From: Sorex araneus
Taxonomy: Eukaryota; Chordata; Mammalia; Eulipotyphla; Soricidae
Length of the DNA: 64,000 nucleotides
Direction: 5' to 3'
NCBI RefSeq assembly: GCF_027595985.1
Contig: NC_073312.1
Coordinates: 10,266,426-10,330,425, forward strand
Made by a program: the position numbers and the translations under genes. Shown here one piece after another: positions 61,483-64,000 of this stretch; positions within the stretch are counted from its first letter, which is position 1, and each line of letters starts with the position of its first letter. The notes below the pieces were generated by a model. The model saw nothing but the letters and a program-made list of their open reading frames with translations, was not told the DNA's origin and did no database searches.

Positions 61483-61844
61483 TAACTTGTCTCGACTATT
61501 ATAGTTGGTCCTCAAGTAATCTTCAAATGAACTCGGTCTGTTGTTTTGTCACAATTTATTTTATTATTCTACATCCTTGGCATTAAATATATTTTAGAAT
61601 CAATGTTTTAATCTCTGTAAAACATTTGTAATTAGAATTATGTTATGTCTTTAGATCAATTTGTCAGCTTAGCCATACTTCATCTTCTAATTCTTGATAC
61701 AATGCAACTTTTAGATATATTTTGAATTCTCAGCAGTTAAAACATTAAAAAGAGTTTTTTAAAAACTTTTTAGTGATAGGTATTTTACTGTTGGTGCTAT
61801 TAAAACGATTTATAAATGATTATTATTTTAAAGATATTACCGTA

Positions 61845-61926
61845 AATCACAATGGTGACGTTACTGGTGCCCACTAGAGCAAATCGATGAACAGTGGAAT
61901 GACAGTGCTACAGTGCAGTGCTACCA
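61845..61926 (+). mobile_element. SINE-B tail-only fragment
   Basis: Starts TCACAATGGTGACGTTACTGG and runs to GTGCTACAGTGCAGTGCTACC. Only the LINE-like tail and terminal repeat are present, without head or body, as in an extreme 5' truncation. Confidence 0.88.
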
Positions 61927-61949
61927 TCAATTAAATTATAATTATTTGT

Positions 61950-62092
61950 CTTCTGGGCTGCACCAGAAGTGCTCTGGGCCCCCAGCTCTTTGCTCAGGGA
62001 GCACTCTTGCTCAAGGGGACCACGTGGTGCCTGAGGCCAAGCCCGGCCTCCTGAATGAAGAACACCGAGCTATAATCTCCAGTTCTTGAAAT
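61950..62092 (-). mobile_element. Old SINE relative
   Basis: Antisense: GGCTGCACCAGAAGTGCTCTG, GCTCAGGGAGCACTCTTGC, GTGCCTGAGGCCAAGCCCGG and a weak head. Confidence 0.6.
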
Positions 62093-62243
62093 AATTTTTA
62101 AAAATTTCACTTTTTAGTGGTTGCATAGACGCATGTTTGGTTTTTTCACGACCCTTTATCCTGTGACATCAGTAAAAACATTTCCTAGTTTAAGTAGGTT
62201 TTCTTGTTGGTTTTGGGGGGCCAAGGGTTGAGCTGTCTCTTTA

Positions 62244-62414
62244 TTTATTTATTTATTTATTTTAAAAATTTTTATTAGTGAATCACCGTGAGGTACAGTT
62301 ACAAACTTATGAACTTTTATGTTTGCATTTGGTTTACATCCCTCCACCAGTGCCCATTCTCTTCCACCAATGTTCCCAGTATCCCTCCCACCACCCCCAC
62401 CCCAACCGCACCAC
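62244..62414 (-). mobile_element. L1 3'UTR, antisense, 15-bp TSD
   Basis: TGAGCTGTCTCTTTA occurs at 62229-62243 and 62415-62429. Inside is an ATTT-repeat tail, then TTTATTAGTGAATCACCGTGAGG, GGTTTACATCCCTCCACCAG and CCCTCCCACCACCCCCACCCC. Only about 150 bases of L1 3' end, of the subfamily at 38627. Confidence 0.93.
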
Positions 62415-62445
62415 TGAGCTGTCTCTTTAGCCCTTAGTAGCTTTT

Positions 62446-62615
62446 TTTTTTCTTTTTGGGTCACACCCGGCGATGCACAGGGGTCACTCCTGGCTCATGC
62501 ACTCAGGAATTACTCCTGGCGGTGCTCGGGGGACCATATGGGATGCTGGGATTCGAACCTGGGTCGGCCGCATGCAAGGCAAACGCCCTGCCCTGCTGTG
62601 CTATCACTCCAGCCC
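62446..62615 (-). mobile_element. SINE-A, young, 15-bp TSD
   Basis: Antisense full-length copy between CCCTTAGTAGCTTTT repeats (62431-62445 and 62616-62630). Box B perfect (GGGATTCGAACC in plus reading). It shares GGCTCATGCACTC with copies at 10401 and 36739. Confidence 0.95.
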
Positions 62616-62667
62616 CCCTTAGTAGCTTTTAAAAAAATTCCTCCAATTTTCATATATATGTAGCATG

Positions 62668-62850
62668 GGAGCACTCTCATCCCATTGTTCATTGATTTGC
62701 TCGAGAGGGCACCAGTAATGTTTCCATCCTGAGACTTGTTGTTACTGTTTTTGGCATATCGAATATGCCACAGGTAGCTTGCCAGGCTCTGCCTTGTGGG
62801 CGGGATACTCTCGGTAGCTGGTCATGCTCTCGGGGAGCCCAGCAAGCATA
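62668..62850 (-). mobile_element. SINE-B, head missing
   Basis: Antisense: GCACTCTCATCCCATTGTTC tail, GCTCGAGAGGGCACCAGTAATG, GCCACAGGTAGCTTGCCAGG and CTCTCGGGGAGCCCAGC; the tRNA-like head is replaced by a TA/TG run. Confidence 0.9.
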
Positions 62851-63280
62851 TATATATATATATGTGTGTGTATGAAACAATATTTAAACAATATTGGGTA
62901 AGAATCTTATAAAATGTTGCTCAATTTTTGTCTGTCTTATGTATTTTGGTTATTAGACAGGGAGTATGTAGATGAGGGAAACTACCACAGAAATGAAGAG
63001 GTTTCTTCACTGGATCATGTCACTGTGTAAAATAGTTGACAGGGATGATCAAAATTGATTTTAATCTTGATGACCCTTGAGCAGTAGGTTAAAGTGTTAT
63101 CTACTAGGTTTATTTTCCACATAAAGTCATTACTTTTTCCTTTTACATCTTCTTTTATTTGGATTCAAGTCATTAAATCCAGTCCACAATCAAGGTAAAG
63201 AGAACCGTAAGTTTCACTTTCTGGAGGGAGGGCTATTTTTATTTCTTTTGCAGGTGCCTTTATTGAGACACTGTGATTTT
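62851..63280. other. Unique non-coding stretch
   Basis: Nothing recognised. Confidence 0.4.
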
Positions 63281-63500
63281 CAAAGTTGTTTATAATAGAG
63301 TTGTTTCAAAGTTTCATCACTAATCCCACCACTAATGTCCCCTTCCCTACACCCATATCCCCAGGTTCCCTCCTGCCCACCAGGCTATCACTGTGTCAGA
63401 CGTACAACAAAGTTATTTCATATTCCCCAGTATGGATCTTTTGGCTCTGCCGTGCTCAGATACAATTGACAAGGGCAGGCCTGAGAGCCAATGCTCATTG
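63281..63500 (-). mobile_element. Relic of L1 3'UTR, antisense
   Basis: TTATAATAGAGTTGTTTCAAAG, CATCACTAATCCCACCACTAATGTCC and CCATATCCCCAGGTTCCC, with CAACAAAGTTATTTCATATTCC further right. Confidence 0.65.
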
Positions 63501-63513
63501 CTGACACACGGTA

Positions 63514-63750
63514 GCACTGTCTGTAGCACTGTCTTCCCCTTGTTCATCGACTTGCTCGAGCGGGCACCAGTAATGTCTCCAGTGTGAGATTTGTTGTTAC
63601 TGTTTTTGGCATATCGAATATGTCATGGGTAGCTTGCCAGGCTCTGCCGTGAGGGCGGAATACTCTCGGTAGCTTGCTGGGCTCTCTGAGAGGGACGGAG
63701 GAATCGAACCTGGGTTGGCTGCATGCAAGGCAAATGCCCTACCCGCTGGG
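63514..63750 (-). mobile_element. SINE-B, near full length
   Basis: Antisense: GTAGCACTGTCTTCCCCTTG tail, GAGCGGGCACCAGTAATGTC, body GGAATACTCTCGGTAGC, and head GGAATCGAACCTGGGTTGGC to CCCTACCCGCTGGGACTG, where the last 15 head bases are lost. Confidence 0.93.
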
Positions 63751-64000
63751 ACTGCAATTACTGAGGTGGCGCTGGCGTGGCACCTGATTTCTAGGGAGGC
63801 AGGTGGGAGGCAGGCTCTCCCATGAGGGACTCCATTGCTGGGTGGGAGGGAGAAAGCCAGGAGCCTGGGCAATTACATTCAGTGGAAGAGACGGCTCCAC
63901 GTAGGCATTCTCAGCAGCCATGGCCCTTGCCTCTGGGTATTCCCTGGGCCAGCGGAGGACGGATTCACTTTGGTTCAGTTCAGTTTAAGTGTTCTGACCT
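63751..64000. other. GC-rich unrecognised sequence at window edge
   Basis: The GC-richest unassigned stretch in the right half (GGCAGGTGGGAGGCAGGCTC, CCATGGCCCTTGCCTCTGGG). Open minus-strand frames of 60-91 codons partly lie in SINE-B. It could be a diverged repeat or the start of something beyond the window. Confidence 0.35.

Larger units (their letters stand above)
61500..62230 (-). mobile_element. Old L1 ORF2, antisense, interrupted
   Basis: ATTATGTTATGTCTTTAGATCAATTTG and TCCTGTGACATCAGTAAAAAC-type words are antisense L1. A SINE-B tail (61845) and an old SINE (61950) interrupt it. Confidence 0.6.

Noticed and set aside
1-64000. Endogenous retrovirus or LTR
   Set aside because: No TG...CA-bounded paired repeats, primer-binding site or gag/pol/env-like frame was seen; the reverse-transcriptase segments are L1 or RTE type.
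1-64000. A previously undescribed functional gene system
   Set aside because: No coding capacity supports one. The interesting content is the relation among retroposon families, reported as findings.

Overview
The window looks like nuclear DNA of a soricid shrew, most likely Sorex. The call rests on its dominant repeats: two short interspersed families, named here SINE-A and SINE-B, that I recognise from shrew genomic sequence. It is AT-rich mammalian DNA with mammal-wide MIR and L2 relics, several generations of LINE-1 (L1), and many microsatellites. Species assignment is recognition plus inference, not a database result.

I find no functional protein-coding gene, no rRNA or tRNA gene, no CRISPR array and no virus. 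Almost every open frame over 60 codons is a translation of SINE or L1 sequence or of simple repeats. The only host-gene sequence I can name is a dead processed copy of RPL10 (about 3590-4090, minus strand). The stretch is therefore intergenic or deep intronic.

SINE-A has a tRNA-like head with good A and B boxes, a body ending in a TGTGACCCAAAAAGC motif, and an A-tail, so it fits L1 mobilisation. SINE-B has the same head, but its body ends in a tail that matches the 3' end of an RTE-like LINE present at about 56985-57480. A third element at 20965-21504 combines part of the SINE-B body, the same LINE-type tail and a GC-rich front. The window thus holds one promoter module attached to two different mobilisation tails, plus the probable LINE partner of one of them.

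Layout: 1-3060, SINEs, MIR and unique DNA. 3060-7950, an old antisense L1 broken by the RPL10 copy and SINEs. 8100-11986, SINEs, a 183-base pure purine tract and unique DNA. 11987-14213, a 5'-truncated L1 with a SINE-A inside it. 14235-20190, SINEs, antisense L1 relics and nested L1 3' ends. 20190-22140, an old sense L1 hit by the composite element. 22400-23588, a 1.19-kb retroposon with an L1-like 3' end. 23700-34900, SINEs separated by unique DNA and an L1 3' end. 34940-43302, a dense nest of L1 pieces and SINEs. 43300-50000, mostly unique DNA with old SINEs. 50300-52135, an old L1 whose 5' part is inverted. 52900-58255, a tail-less direct-repeat-flanked element, the RTE-like LINE and an L2. 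58490-64000, old antisense L1 and several SINEs.

Nested insertions with clear target-site duplications (TSDs) give a relative order: L1M, MIR and L2 first; then the shrew L1 relics; then younger L1 3' ends; then SINE-A and SINE-B copies. Repeat edges without a quoted TSD are accurate to about 10-20 bases.
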